Below, one piece after another: positions 8,065 to 17,119 of a DNA stretch of 64,000 nt. The notes beneath the pieces are model-generated. The model saw nothing but the letters and a program-made list of their open reading frames with translations, searched no databases and had not been told where the DNA came from. The stretch is taken from assembly GCA_023423065.1 (NCBI GenBank), contig JAFAGC010000029.1, positions 62,001 through 126,000 of the forward strand, written 5' to 3'. The position numbers and the translations under genes are program-made. The stretch is from Pseudomonadota bacterium (GTDB lineage Bacteria > Pseudomonadota > Gammaproteobacteria > Steroidobacterales > Steroidobacteraceae). How positions within the stretch are numbered: the stretch's first letter is position 1; each line of letters starts with the position of its first letter.

Positions 8065-8952
8065 ATGCAGCGCGTTGGCTTCGCCGGACTCGGTGCCATG
8101 GGTGCTCCCATGGCGAGAAATCTTCACAAGGCAGGACTGCTCGCCGCGGTCTGGAACCGCACCGCTTCAAAGGCACAGGCGCTCGCGTCCGAACTTGGAT
8201 GCCCCGCGCCCGCCAATCTCTCGGACTTCGCCTCGGGCCTCGACACCGTCGTGATCTGCGTGTCCGCCGACGCTGACGTTCGCGCGACGATCGAAGCGCT
8301 GGCGCCCGGCCTGCGCACAGGCGCGCTGGTCATCGACTGTTCGACCGTGAGCGCCGACACCGCGCGCTGGGCGGAGAGTTTCCTCGCAAGTCGCGGCGTC
8401 GAATTCGTCGATGCGCCGGTGAGCGGTGGTGTCGAAGGCGCGCAGAAGGCCACGCTCGCCATCATGGCCGGCGGTGCACCCGCGGCCTTCGAGCACGCGA
8501 AGCCGGTGCTCGCCGCGATGGGCAAGACCCTCGAACACTTCGGTCCCTGCGGCGCCGGGCAGGCGACCAAGGCCACGAACCAGATCATGTGCGCCGGGAT
8601 CATCCGCGCCTGCGCGGAAGCGATGGCTTTCGCGGAAGCCCACGGGCTGCCGCTCGATCGCGTGATCTCGACGCTCGGCCAGGGCGCGGGCTCGAGCTGG
8701 TATTTCGTGCATCGGGCGCCGAACATGGCGCGCGGGACCTATCCGGCGGGCTTCCGGGTGAAGCTGCATGCCAAGGATCTCGGCATCTGCCGCGACATGG
8801 CCGCGCGGCTCGGCGTGCATCTGCCCGTGGTCGACTCGATGCTCGCCGAGTATGCCGAGTTGATGGCGCAAGGTTACGGCGACGAAGACATCTCTGCGGC
8901 ACACCGGCTCAAGCAGGCGCTGTTCAGGGACGCCGCGAAGCAAGGTTCATGA
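8065..8952 (+). CDS. NAD(P)-dependent beta-hydroxyacid dehydrogenase (3-hydroxyisobutyrate dehydrogenase family)
   Basis: 295-residue oxidoreductase of the 3-hydroxyisobutyrate / tartronate semialdehyde / glyoxylate reductase group. The N-terminal Rossmann motif GFAGLGAMGAPMARNL binds the dinucleotide. The substrate-binding motif DAPVSGGVEGAQKATLAIMAGG lies mid-protein. The catalytic lysine is expected in GAGQATKATNQIM, and the C-terminal half is all-helical. The exact substrate is unknown. Its TGA overlaps the ATG of the sensor kinase gene, so the two are translationally coupled. Confidence 0.88.
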   Translation: MQRVGFAGLGAMGAPMARNLHKAGLLAAVWNRTASKAQALASELGCPAPANLSDFASGLDTVVICVSADADVRATIEALAPGLRTGALVIDCSTVSADTARWAESFLASRGVEFVDAPVSGGVEGAQKATLAIMAGGAPAAFEHAKPVLAAMGKTLEHFGPCGAGQATKATNQIMCAGIIRACAEAMAFAEAHGLPLDRVISTLGQGAGSSWYFVHRAPNMARGTYPAGFRVKLHAKDLGICRDMAARLGVHLPVVDSMLAEYAELMAQGYGDEDISAAHRLKQALFRDAAKQGS

Positions 8953-10031
8953 GCGCTCCCGCGCCGCAGTCCGAACGTTCGACCCAGTTCTATCTACCCG
9001 ACTTCTGCAGGGCGCGCGCGGTGCTCGCCATCGTCGTGATCTGCGAGCTCACCGCGATCGTGCTCGCGCTCGCGCGCAACGAGGCGGTGCTCGGTTTCTG
9101 GAGCGACCTGGCGCGCACTTCGATGTTCCTGCTGTGGGTCGGTCTCGCGGGCGCCGGCACCTTGTGCGCGTTGCGCGGCTATCTGAACCGCCAGTCGCTC
9201 GCGAAGGGATCGGCCCTCGTGCTGGCGATCACCGCCGTGCTCGTGACGCTGATCTCGACCATCGCCCACTCCCTGGGCCGCCGCACGTGGCTCATGGATG
9301 GCGCCCTGGCGCCCGACGATCAGTGGACTTTCCTCGTGCGCAACCTCGGCATCACACTGGTGGTCACGGCGCTCGCGCTGCGATATTTCTACGTCACGCA
9401 TGAATGGCGCCACAACGTCGAGCTGCAGGCCAAGGCGCGCGTGCACGCGCTGCAGGCGCGCATCCGGCCGCACTTCCTGTTCAACAGCATGAACACGATC
9501 GCCTCGCTCACGCGGACGAATCCCGCGCGCGCCGAGGAGGCCGTGCAGGATCTGGCGGACCTGTTCCGCGCCAACCTGTCGGAAAAACGCCAGCAGATCA
9601 CCATCGCCGAGGAAATCGACGTGGCGCGCACGTACCAGCGCATGGAACAACTGCGCCTCGGAGACCGGTTGCACGTCGAATGGAAGGTGGATGCCCTGCC
9701 GAGCGGGGCGCTCGTGCCGGGACTCACGCTGCAGCCGCTGCTGGAGAACGCCATCTATCACGGCATCGAACCGCGCAGGGACGGCGGCGTGGTGAAGGTC
9801 TCGGGCGAATTGAACAAGGGCATGATCACCATCGTCGTTCGCAATCCAGTGCCCCCGGCCAACCTCACGGTGCGCGAGGGCAACCGGCTCGCGCTCGCCA
9901 ACATCCGCGAGCGGCTCGATCTCATGTACGGCGAGCGGGCGACGGTCAAGGCCGGGCGTTTCGACGAGGAGTACATCGTGACACTGCGCTTCCCCTACGC
10001 GACCGCGGAACCGGCCGCCCCGCGAACATGA
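8949..10031 (+). CDS. LytS/AlgZ-type sensor histidine kinase
   Basis: 360-residue inner-membrane kinase. Four predicted membrane helices occupy about residues 22-150. A short coiled segment leads to the His_kinase domain, with phosphoacceptor His175 in RIRPHFLFNSMNTIASL. The HATPase part has the N box LQPLLENAIYHGIEP and a G box in ANIRERLDLMYG. It starts within the stop of the upstream dehydrogenase gene (ATGA) and its own stop overlaps the regulator start in the same way. The partner is the adjacent LytTR regulator. The signal sensed is unknown. Confidence 0.9.
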   Translation: MSAPAPQSERSTQFYLPDFCRARAVLAIVVICELTAIVLALARNEAVLGFWSDLARTSMFLLWVGLAGAGTLCALRGYLNRQSLAKGSALVLAITAVLVTLISTIAHSLGRRTWLMDGALAPDDQWTFLVRNLGITLVVTALALRYFYVTHEWRHNVELQAKARVHALQARIRPHFLFNSMNTIASLTRTNPARAEEAVQDLADLFRANLSEKRQQITIAEEIDVARTYQRMEQLRLGDRLHVEWKVDALPSGALVPGLTLQPLLENAIYHGIEPRRDGGVVKVSGELNKGMITIVVRNPVPPANLTVREGNRLALANIRERLDLMYGERATVKAGRFDEEYIVTLRFPYATAEPAAPRT

Positions 10032-10765
10032 GCCTGCGGGCGATCATCGTCGACGACGAACCGCCGGCGCGCGAACGCCTGCGCTCGATGCTGGCCGAAA
10101 GCGGCGACTGCGAAGTCGCGGGCGAAGCCAGCAACGGCGCCGAGGCGCTGGACCTGGTGGAGCGGCTCGAGCCGGACATCGTGCTGCTCGACGTGCGCAT
10201 GCCCGGCATCGACGGACTCGAAGTCGCGCGCCACCTGTCGTTGAAGGACGAACCGCCCGCGGTGATCTTCACCACCGCGTTCGACGAATACGCGCTCGAG
10301 GCCTTCGACTCCGCGGCTGTCGCCTATCTGCTCAAGCCCATCCGCGCGGAGAAACTCAGGGCCGCGCTCGCCAAGGCGGCGCGTCTCACCCGGCCACAGT
10401 TGCAGCAGGTCGCGAACGCCGCGCGCGAAACGGCACGCCGCTCCCACATCGGCTCGCGTGGGCGCGACGGCCTCAAGCTGATACCCGTGGAGGAAGTCTT
10501 CTTCTTCCAGGCCGACCAGAAATACACCACGGTGAAGCACGAGCACGGCGAGGATCTCATCGAGGATTCGCTGAAGTCGCTCGAGGAGGAATTCGCCGCG
10601 ACCTTCGTGCGCATCCATCGCAATGCGCTGGTCAACACGAAGTTCCTGGAGCGGATCACGCGCGACGCGTCAGGTCAGCACTTCGTTCACTTGCGCGGCT
10701 CTTCGCAGCCGCTGGAAGTCAGCCGGCGCATGGCCGGCGATCTCAAGGACCGATTTCGGATCTGA
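10028..10765 (+). CDS. algR: AlgR-like LytTR response regulator
   Basis: 245-residue DNA-binding regulator. The receiver domain has acidic pair DDE (residues 9-11) and phosphoacceptor Asp55 (IVLLDVRMPG), with the Thr/Ala and Lys switch region TTAFDEY and LLKPI. A LytTR DNA-binding domain occupies about residues 140-240 (VEEVFFFQADQKYTTV...FVRIHRNALVN). It resembles AlgR of pseudomonads, which controls alginate and type IV pili, but the targets here are unknown. The gene name reflects family similarity, not proven orthology. ATGA overlap couples it to the kinase. Confidence 0.87.
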   Translation: MSLRAIIVDDEPPARERLRSMLAESGDCEVAGEASNGAEALDLVERLEPDIVLLDVRMPGIDGLEVARHLSLKDEPPAVIFTTAFDEYALEAFDSAAVAYLLKPIRAEKLRAALAKAARLTRPQLQQVANAARETARRSHIGSRGRDGLKLIPVEEVFFFQADQKYTTVKHEHGEDLIEDSLKSLEEEFAATFVRIHRNALVNTKFLERITRDASGQHFVHLRGSSQPLEVSRRMAGDLKDRFRI

Positions 10766-10883
10766 CCGGCTCGTCCGGCGGACTCGCGCGCTCGAATGCC
10801 TCGCCCGAGAGCCAGGCGATCAGTGCCGCCACGAGCAGGATGCTTCCGCCGGCGAGAATCTTCTGCACACGCGTGATCGTCAC
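10743..10883 (-). CDS. Possible 46-residue single-pass membrane protein
   Basis: A GTG at 10881-10883 opens a 46-residue frame next to the stop of the ferredoxin-like gene. It encodes a basic start, one hydrophobic segment (ILAGGSILLVAALIAWL) and a charged tail ending RSEIGP. It would be translated after the truncated ferredoxin gene on the same strand, and it overlaps the 3' end of the convergent regulator gene by 23 bases. I do not recognise a family. The coding case rests on position and on the membrane-helix pattern only. Confidence 0.4.
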   Translation of the reverse strand: MTITRVQKILAGGSILLVAALIAWLSGEAFERASPPDEPVRSEIGP

Positions 10884-10884
10884 G

Positions 10885-11463
10885 TCAGCGAGCTCCCTCG
10901 AATGGGCCAGTCACACGCAGCCGATCGCCCGGCCGCGCCACGTTTTCGAACCAATCCGCGAGCGCCGAATCCACCAGCTCGACCGCGAGCGACTCGGCCT
11001 GCACCGCGATCACCGTGACGCGATCCGGCGCGCCCGCGAGGTTTTCGAGATCGACGAACTGGCCGGGACGCACCGCGAATGCCGTCCCTGGCATTCGGCG
11101 TAGCAGGACCTTCGTGGCCCCGAACGACAATCGCTCGTGACCCAGGTATTCGACATCGATATTGCCCGGCGCCGGCGGCAGGCGGCGAGTCTCGATGCGC
11201 AGGTCGGTGCGCGGCCGCGCCTGGCACAGCAACACTTCGCCGCGCGCGATTTCCGCGGCCGTGATGCCGGGTGGAACGCCGTCCGGATATTCGACACGAC
11301 CCGCCAGCAGTCGCGACTTGCACGACGCGCATCGGCCCGCGCGGCAGCTGTGCGGCAGCGGCAGGCCCGCGGCAAGCGCAACCCCGAGCACGTTCGCATC
11401 GCGCGGCACGCGCAGCACGAGGCCACCCGGCTCGATCAGTACGTCGAATGCGTCAGAATCCAT
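10885..11463 (-). CDS. 2Fe-2S ferredoxin fused to a degenerate FNR-like beta-barrel
   Basis: 192-residue protein. The plant-type ferredoxin domain has ligands Cys40, Cys45, Cys48 and Cys80 (SCRAGRCASCKS ... LLCQA). A beta-barrel segment follows that resembles the flavin domain of phenol or CDP-6-deoxyglucose-type reductases (VRPGQFVDLENL ... GDRLRVTGPFEG). The usual Arg-x-Tyr-Ser flavin motif is not visible, and the protein stops where the NAD-binding domain should begin. It may work as an electron carrier without its own reductase activity. The ATG at 11463 has GGAGG upstream. Confidence 0.75.
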   Translation of the reverse strand: MDSDAFDVLIEPGGLVLRVPRDANVLGVALAAGLPLPHSCRAGRCASCKSRLLAGRVEYPDGVPPGITAAEIARGEVLLCQARPRTDLRIETRRLPPAPGNIDVEYLGHERLSFGATKVLLRRMPGTAFAVRPGQFVDLENLAGAPDRVTVIAVQAESLAVELVDSALADWFENVARPGDRLRVTGPFEGAR

Positions 11464-11549
11464 CTCGCCCCTCCCGGGACCCTGCGAGCTTGCCGCGGAC
11501 CTCGGGATTCGTAACTCTTGGGCCCAAGCTAACACACGAGGATCGCGCC

Positions 11550-11972
11550 ATGTTCGAGAACCCCGCGAAGCAGGATATCGACGAGCTGCTGCGCAGCGCA
11601 CGCACGATCGCGATCCTCGGCCTGTCGGAAACTGCCGGTAAGCCGAGCCACAACGTCGCGCGCGGGCTGCAGAAGTTTGGTTATCGCATCGTGCCGGTGA
11701 ATCCGGGCGCGACGGAGATCCTCGGTGAGAAGGCCTGGCCCGATCTCGAGTCCGCCCTCAAGGGCGCGGGGCCGATCGACATCGTCGACGTGTTCCGCCG
11801 GCCGGAGCACGTGGCCGCGATCGTCGACGACGCCATCCGCCTGAAGGTTCCGGTGCTGTGGCTGCAGGAAGGTGTGATCGACGCCGCCGCCGCCCAACGG
11901 GCCCGCGACGCCGGGATTTTCACGGTCATGGACCGTTGCATCTACAAGACTCGCTCGGCGCTCGCCGCCTGA
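11550..11972 (+). CDS. CoA-binding domain protein (YccU type)
   Basis: 140-residue Rossmann-fold protein of the CoA_binding_2 family. The nucleotide-binding loop ILGLSETAGKPSHNVARGL is near the start. Later motifs IVPVNPG, VDVFRRPEHV and LWLQEGVID are the conserved family blocks, and MDRCIYKTR is near the C-terminus. The upstream gap carries GAGG just before the ATG. It is convergent with the GH106-like gene and overlaps it by 31 bases. The physiological role of these proteins is not established. Confidence 0.87.
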   Translation: MFENPAKQDIDELLRSARTIAILGLSETAGKPSHNVARGLQKFGYRIVPVNPGATEILGEKAWPDLESALKGAGPIDIVDVFRRPEHVAAIVDDAIRLKVPVLWLQEGVIDAAAAQRARDAGIFTVMDRCIYKTRSALAA

Positions 11973-14533
11973 CGCGGCCAGAGACTTCGCAGCGGCACGA
12001 GGCGCACCGGCCCGAGCAGGCCCGACGGGGCAACCGCCCATTGCGAGGCGTCGAACGGCTTGTAATTCAACGTCACGATGTTGGCGTCGCGCATGATCTT
12101 CCAGTCGACCTTGCGCAAGTCGAGGTCGCGGATGCGATTGGCCGGCAGGTTCGTGACGTCTATTTCGAGCACGTTGCCGCGCGGCTTCAGCGAACTACCG
12201 AGCCGCACGGCGAACGGCAGGCTCCAGGCCGTCGCCACCGGCTCGCCGTTGAGAGCGATGCGCGCACTCTCGCGCACGTCGCCGAGTTCCAGCAGCCATT
12301 CGTCGGCGCCCGTCGCAGGAGCGTCGAACTCGATACGATATCGCGCGGTGCCGGAGAAACGGCGCGCGCGTTCGTCCTCGAGCTCGGTCCAACTACTCGT
12401 CCTCGGCAGCGCTGCCGCCGCCGGCAGCTCGGGACCGCCCTCGACGAACGTCAGCTGCCACGGGCCCGTGAGCTCGAGACCGGCGCCTGCGCGAGTCACG
12501 TAACGCCACGCCGGCGGCCGGTTCTTGAACGCCGCCTTCCGGAACGTGCGCACCAGCAGTGATTCTCCCGAGGCGAGCTGTAGATAGACACGCGAGTTGC
12601 CGCCCGCGTCTTCGGCCAGCGACGCGACGCCCGCGGCGCCCGTCAGCGGATCGAGTATCCACGCCGCGGCGGCCGGCGTTCCGAGGTCCAGCCAGCCGTC
12701 GAATGCATTCGCGCCGAGATTCGCGAAGAAGTAGTCGTAACCGTCATCGCGGACGCGGCGAATGAAGGAGAGCCCCGCGCGCGCGGCGGACTCCTGGCGG
12801 ATGCCGAGCGGCTGGAGCAGCAGCGGCGCGCCCGGCGTGATCGTCGAGTTCGCGAGCGAAGGTCGCGCGAGCAGCTCGCGCAGTTCCGCGCGTCGCTCTT
12901 CGAGGCGGGCATTGCCCGGTACGTCGACCGGCAACGACTCGAAAAACACTTTCGCGCCCGCGTCGCGCAGGTCGGCGATTTTTCGCAGCGTCTCCGGAGA
13001 CATGCGGCGCGCCGCGGGCACGAACAGCGCACGATATCTTCCACCCGGCGCGATCAGCGCATTCTTCTCCGACTGCAGCTCCTGCAGCTGTGCGTCGGAC
13101 AGCAGATCGAACGTGATCCCTTCCGCGATCAACATCTGCATGAGCGCGCCGGTCGAAGATTTCACGAGCCACGCGTTTTCATGCACGCCGTACTGGCGCA
13201 TGAGCCCTTCGGCGTCGTCGACGAGATCGTCGAACGGCCAGAACACGAGAACGTCGTTGTCGGGCCTGCCCGCCTGCAGCACCGACTGAACGCGCGCGAC
13301 GTACGCATTCAACACTGCGAAATCCCGCCAGTTCGGATTGGCCGGCCCCAGCTGCGTGGACGCATAGAAAAACCAGCCCGGCCAGGCCGCGTCTGCGGGC
13401 GAGTACGTGATGCCGTGATAGAAGACATGATTGACGCCGGCCGCGAACAGCCGATCGAGCTGGGGTTTCGCGGCGGACAAGGGCTCGCGGAAATTTTCGC
13501 GTAGCCAGGTCAGTGTTTCGCTCGATACCAGCGGACGTCCCGTGACGTGGGCCGCCGACGATGCAAAACGGCCGACGAGATTCTCGGGCGGATCGGGGTC
13601 CGGCTTCGCTTCCGTGGAATCCGCGCGCAGGCCGACGATGGAAAGCGGCGTGTTGCCGAAGGATTCGGTCTCGGGCACATCCACCGCGGCGTAAAGATCG
13701 AGCAGGTTGCCGGGCGCGCCATGCGCCTGGTTGCGGGTCTCGAAGCCGTGCGAACGCGACCATGCCGCCCAGTTCGTCACGTAGTCGAGGTGCAGCTTCG
13801 CGAGCGTGCGCCGATAGTCGCCCTTCACGCGGCCAAGCTTGTCGGCGTCGAGTGTCTGCTGGCCGGCGAGCGGACCGGCGAAGGGCTCGAGTGCGTAGCC
13901 GTGCATTTCCCGGAAGGTGGACGACAGTGCCGGCGTCCAGCTCGCGTCGTAGTACTCGAATGAATCGTGGAACTGGGCGCGTAGTGCCTTGGCGGGCAGC
14001 GGCTTCAGCGCCGCGGAAAAACTCCCGAGGTATCGCGCGAGCGCGGGCGGCGAATACGGATCGAGCACGAGACCTTCGCCACCGGGCGCGGCGCGCTTCA
14101 CCTTCATGTTCGTCGGCTTGCCCGAGAGCTTGCCGTTTATGAAAGCGAACGTGCTCGAACCGTCCTCGGTCGATACGGTGGGTCCGCCGAAGGGCCAGCC
14201 GGTTCCGGTCGCCATGTCGACTCCCAGCCCGAGGCGCGCGGCCTCGCGCGTGGTGTCACCGAGCAGCTCGACCCAGCGAGGCGAGAGGAAATCGATAGCG
14301 CGATGTTCCGCGCCTCTGGCGCCGTAGATAGGCGTGACCTCGACGCCCCCGAGTCCCGCCGCCGCGAATTTCTCGAGCTGACCGCGCAGTCCCGCGGCAT
14401 CGACGGCGCTTCCCGGCCACCACCAGCGAGTCCAGGGCTTCGCGCTTTGCGTGACCTCGGGCCAAACCACCGGCTGAGGGGCTTGCGCGAACGCGCAGGT
14501 GCCCAGCAATGCGGCCGCGAGCCAGCGCTTCAT
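11942..14533 (-). CDS. Glycoside hydrolase, GH106-like (alpha-L-rhamnosidase family)
   Basis: 863-residue exported enzyme. A short signal peptide (MKRWLAAALLGTCAFA) precedes the catalytic region. WTRWWWPGSAVDAAGLRGQLEKF and GGVEVTPIYG are typical of the GH106 N-terminal barrel. The C-terminal third contains a jelly-roll, galactose-binding-like domain (GTARYRIEF...LNGEPVATAW). GH106 members cleave rhamnosides from pectin and polysaccharides. Substrate here is inferred from family only. The ATG at 14533 overlaps the stop of the VOC gene (ATGA), so GNAT, VOC and this gene form one operon. Confidence 0.82.
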   Translation of the reverse strand: MKRWLAAALLGTCAFAQAPQPVVWPEVTQSAKPWTRWWWPGSAVDAAGLRGQLEKFAAAGLGGVEVTPIYGARGAEHRAIDFLSPRWVELLGDTTREAARLGLGVDMATGTGWPFGGPTVSTEDGSSTFAFINGKLSGKPTNMKVKRAAPGGEGLVLDPYSPPALARYLGSFSAALKPLPAKALRAQFHDSFEYYDASWTPALSSTFREMHGYALEPFAGPLAGQQTLDADKLGRVKGDYRRTLAKLHLDYVTNWAAWSRSHGFETRNQAHGAPGNLLDLYAAVDVPETESFGNTPLSIVGLRADSTEAKPDPDPPENLVGRFASSAAHVTGRPLVSSETLTWLRENFREPLSAAKPQLDRLFAAGVNHVFYHGITYSPADAAWPGWFFYASTQLGPANPNWRDFAVLNAYVARVQSVLQAGRPDNDVLVFWPFDDLVDDAEGLMRQYGVHENAWLVKSSTGALMQMLIAEGITFDLLSDAQLQELQSEKNALIAPGGRYRALFVPAARRMSPETLRKIADLRDAGAKVFFESLPVDVPGNARLEERRAELRELLARPSLANSTITPGAPLLLQPLGIRQESAARAGLSFIRRVRDDGYDYFFANLGANAFDGWLDLGTPAAAAWILDPLTGAAGVASLAEDAGGNSRVYLQLASGESLLVRTFRKAAFKNRPPAWRYVTRAGAGLELTGPWQLTFVEGGPELPAAAALPRTSSWTELEDERARRFSGTARYRIEFDAPATGADEWLLELGDVRESARIALNGEPVATAWSLPFAVRLGSSLKPRGNVLEIDVTNLPANRIRDLDLRKVDWKIMRDANIVTLNYKPFDASQWAVAPSGLLGPVRLVPLRSLWPRQAASAERVL

Positions 14534-14916
14534 GCCGTGACCTCCACGCGATTGCCCTCCGGATCGAGCACGACGCATTCGTAATAACCGTCGCCGGTCC
14601 GGCGCGGCGCGCCCGCGACGTTCATGCCGTCCGCCGCGATGCGCGCGGCGAAGGCATCGACACCGGCCTCGCTGCCGACCGTGATCGCGATGTGCGTGAA
14701 GCCGAGCCGCTCGGCCGCGAAACCTTCGATCACGTCGACGCGCCGCATGATCTCGAGGCGCGCGCCGGACGCGAATTCGAGGAAGCGGGATTCGAAACCC
14801 TTGCGCTCGTTGCGGTACAGGTCGCCGACACGCGCGCCGAAGTAACGCGCATAGAACTGCGCGACGCGATCGATGTCGCGCACCCAGATCGCCACGTGTT
14901 CGATTCGTATGTTCAC
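14530..14916 (-). CDS. Glyoxalase/VOC family protein
   Basis: 128-residue metalloenzyme-fold protein with paired beta-alpha-beta-beta-beta units. The start IEHVAIWVRDIDRVAQFY holds the first metal-binding His. GFTHIAITV supplies the second unit, and YYECVVLDPEGNRVEV carries the terminal Glu-containing strand. The start is GTG at 14916, overlapping the GNAT stop by four bases, because homologues begin with the xNIRIEHVAIWV motif. It could be a lactoylglutathione lyase-like enzyme, but substrate is unknown. Confidence 0.82.
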   Translation of the reverse strand: MNIRIEHVAIWVRDIDRVAQFYARYFGARVGDLYRNERKGFESRFLEFASGARLEIMRRVDVIEGFAAERLGFTHIAITVGSEAGVDAFAARIAADGMNVAGAPRRTGDGYYECVVLDPEGNRVEVTA

Positions 14917-15452
14917 AACCTGCGCAGCATCACGTGATCCGTCTGCGGATCCGTTCCCACGACGAAGATCTGCGTGCCCACCTTTTCGAATCCGCATTTC
15001 CGATAGAAGGCCTGCGCGCGCGGATTGCGCTCCCAGACTCCGAGCCACAGTTCGCGCGCGCCGCGGCGGCGCGCCTGCGCCTCCACCGCACTCATGAGTT
15101 CGCGCGCGAGTCCCGAGCCATGCCAGGGACGGTCGACGTAGAAACGTTTGATCTCGAACGCTCGCTCGGTCGGTACCGCGGAAGGCGCGTAGTCCGCGCG
15201 CAGCTGCGCGAACCCAGCGAGCACGCCTTCGCGGGAGAATGCGAGCAAGGTATCGAGCGTGGGATCTTCGATCTCCGCGTGCTGCAGCGCCGGACTCCAG
15301 GCGGACGCCAGGTGGAGTCGCATGTCCTCCGCGGTGTTTTCTGCCGCGAACGTCTCGGAAAACGTGCGCGCGCCGAACTCGGCCAGCGCCGCCGCATCCT
15401 CCGCGGTCGCGTGCCGGATCCTGAAGACGGAATTCCTGGGCTGCGCGCTCAT
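14913..15452 (-). CDS. GNAT family N-acetyltransferase
   Basis: 179-residue acetyl-CoA-dependent acyltransferase. The N-terminal strand FRIRHATAEDAAALAEF is typical. Motif A, containing the acetyl-CoA pyrophosphate loop, reads IKRFYVDRPWHGSGLARELM. Motif B is ARELWLGVWERNPRAQAFYRKCGFEKVG. The ATG at 15452 lies 88 bases from the divergent dapF start, so the gap probably holds both promoters. First gene of a three-gene minus-strand operon with VOC and GH106-like products. Confidence 0.87.
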   Translation of the reverse strand: MSAQPRNSVFRIRHATAEDAAALAEFGARTFSETFAAENTAEDMRLHLASAWSPALQHAEIEDPTLDTLLAFSREGVLAGFAQLRADYAPSAVPTERAFEIKRFYVDRPWHGSGLARELMSAVEAQARRRGARELWLGVWERNPRAQAFYRKCGFEKVGTQIFVVGTDPQTDHVMLRRL

Positions 15453-15540
15453 CCGACCCGCCGGGCCCCCACTAACCACGAGAAGATGCGCATGGCCGGG
15501 GATCGTAAACCATGGTGGCGCTTCGGGTATTCTTCGAACC

Positions 15541-16383
15541 ATGCGGATCGATTTCACCAAGATGCACGGCCTCGGCAACGATTTCATCGTGTTCGATGCG
15601 CCGCGCGGCGGCGGCCTGCCGACCGCCGATCAGTGGCGCGCGCTGTCGGAGCGGCATACGGGCATCGGTTTCGACCAGGCCATGATCGTCGAGCCGCCGC
15701 GCCGCGCCGGCACTCAGGCGTATTACCGCATCTTCAACGCCGACGGCGGAGAGGTCGAGCAATGCGGCAACGGCGCCCGCTGCATCGCGGCCTTCCTGCA
15801 CATGCGGGGTATCCGTCCGGCGAATGGGAATGGTGGCGAGCTCGTGCTCGACAGCCCCGCCGGAGAGATCCGCGCGCGAGTCCACGACGGCGGTCTCGTG
15901 TCCGTCGACATGGGCGCGCCGAACTTCGACCCCAAATCCTTGCCGTTCGAAGCTTCCGCCGAAGCGCACGTGTATCCGCTTTCCGTGGCCGGCACCGAAG
16001 TCGAGATCGGAGCGGTGTCGATGGGCAATCCGCACGCGGTGCTCACCGTGGCTTCGGTCGCGAGCGCGCCGATCGATCGCCTGGGCCCCGCGATCGAAAG
16101 CCACCCACGATTCCCGCGCAGAGTGAACGTGGGTTTCATGGAAATCGTCGATCGCTCGCACATCCGGCTGCGCGTTCACGAGCGTGGAGTCGGCGAAACC
16201 CTTGCCTGCGGCACGGGTGCATGCGCGGCTGTCGCGGTTGGACGACGTCACGGTCGACTCGAGGCGATCGTCGAAGTCGAATTGCCCGGCGGAAAACTCG
16301 AGATCACGTATCCGAGTACCGGCGAACATATTTGGATGAAAGGCCCGACAGCGGTATCTTTCACGGGACGAGTCGAATACTGA
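15541..16383 (+). CDS. dapF: Diaminopimelate epimerase
   Basis: Converts LL- to meso-diaminopimelate for lysine and peptidoglycan synthesis. The 280-residue protein has both catalytic cysteines of the two-base mechanism: Cys75 in NADGGEVEQCGNGARC and Cys223 in ETLACGTGAC. The start MRIDFTKMHGLGNDFIV is diagnostic. It heads the conserved dapF-DUF484-xerC group. Confidence 0.97.
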   Translation: MRIDFTKMHGLGNDFIVFDAPRGGGLPTADQWRALSERHTGIGFDQAMIVEPPRRAGTQAYYRIFNADGGEVEQCGNGARCIAAFLHMRGIRPANGNGGELVLDSPAGEIRARVHDGGLVSVDMGAPNFDPKSLPFEASAEAHVYPLSVAGTEVEIGAVSMGNPHAVLTVASVASAPIDRLGPAIESHPRFPRRVNVGFMEIVDRSHIRLRVHERGVGETLACGTGACAAVAVGRRHGRLEAIVEVELPGGKLEITYPSTGEHIWMKGPTAVSFTGRVEY

Positions 16384-16408
16384 TCGCTTCAGGGAGCCAA
16401 CGACACGC

Positions 16409-17116
16409 ATGAGCACACAGCCCGCACGCGGAGTGACAGCAGTACAGTCGGAGGAAGAGCGCATCGAGCGTTACCTGGGCCTGAACCCCGATTTCTTCGA
16501 ACGTCACCTGCCACTGCTCGCCCGCATGCGCCTGCCGCACATGCGCACCGGCTCCACCGTGTCGCTGGTCGAGCGCCAGGTCGAGGTCCTGCGCGAGCAG
16601 AAGACCGATGCGGATCGCAGGCTCGCCGAATTCGTCTCGGTCGCGCGCGCCAACGACGCACTCGCGGAGCGCATCCACCGCTTCACGCGCCGCATGATGC
16701 GCGCGCCCTCGCCGGTCGCCGCGCTCACCGCGCTCGAAGCCTCGCTGCGCGAGGACTTCGACGCGTTCCACTCCGTGCTGCTGCTCGCGGCGCCGATCGA
16801 CGCGCTGTCCCGCGGCAACTACGAGCCCTTCCTGCGCATCGTCGCGCACGACGATGCTAACTACCGCACCTTCGACGCGCTGCTCACCACGGGCAAACCC
16901 CGCTGCGGACAGGTGCGCGATTCGCAACGCGACTACCTGTTCGGCCCCGAGGCCGCGAGTATCGGCTCGGTGGCGCTGGTGCCGCTGGGCGACAACGGCT
17001 CGCTCGGCCTGCTCGCGCTCGGCAGCGCCGAACGAGAGCGCTTCCATCCCGGCATGAGCACGGAATTCCTGAAGCGGATGGGCGAGATGATCGCCGACGC
17101 GCTGTCGCGGCAATGA
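16409..17116 (+). CDS. DUF484 family GAF-like protein
   Basis: 235-residue cytoplasmic protein. The N-terminal helices (ERIERYLGLNPDFFERHLPLLARMRLPH, then a coiled stretch to about residue 80) and a GAF-like domain follow. Its place between dapF and xerC is conserved in many gammaproteobacteria. Function is unknown. A 25-base palindrome lies in the short gap before xerC. Confidence 0.88.
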   Translation: MSTQPARGVTAVQSEEERIERYLGLNPDFFERHLPLLARMRLPHMRTGSTVSLVERQVEVLREQKTDADRRLAEFVSVARANDALAERIHRFTRRMMRAPSPVAALTALEASLREDFDAFHSVLLLAAPIDALSRGNYEPFLRIVAHDDANYRTFDALLTTGKPRCGQVRDSQRDYLFGPEAASIGSVALVPLGDNGSLGLLALGSAERERFHPGMSTEFLKRMGEMIADALSRQ

Positions 17117-17119
17117 CGA

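Noticed and set aside
14934..16412. 492-codon plus-strand frame over GNAT and dapF
   Set aside because: It is antisense to GNAT and in the wrong frame for dapF, whose catalytic cysteines and start are clear.
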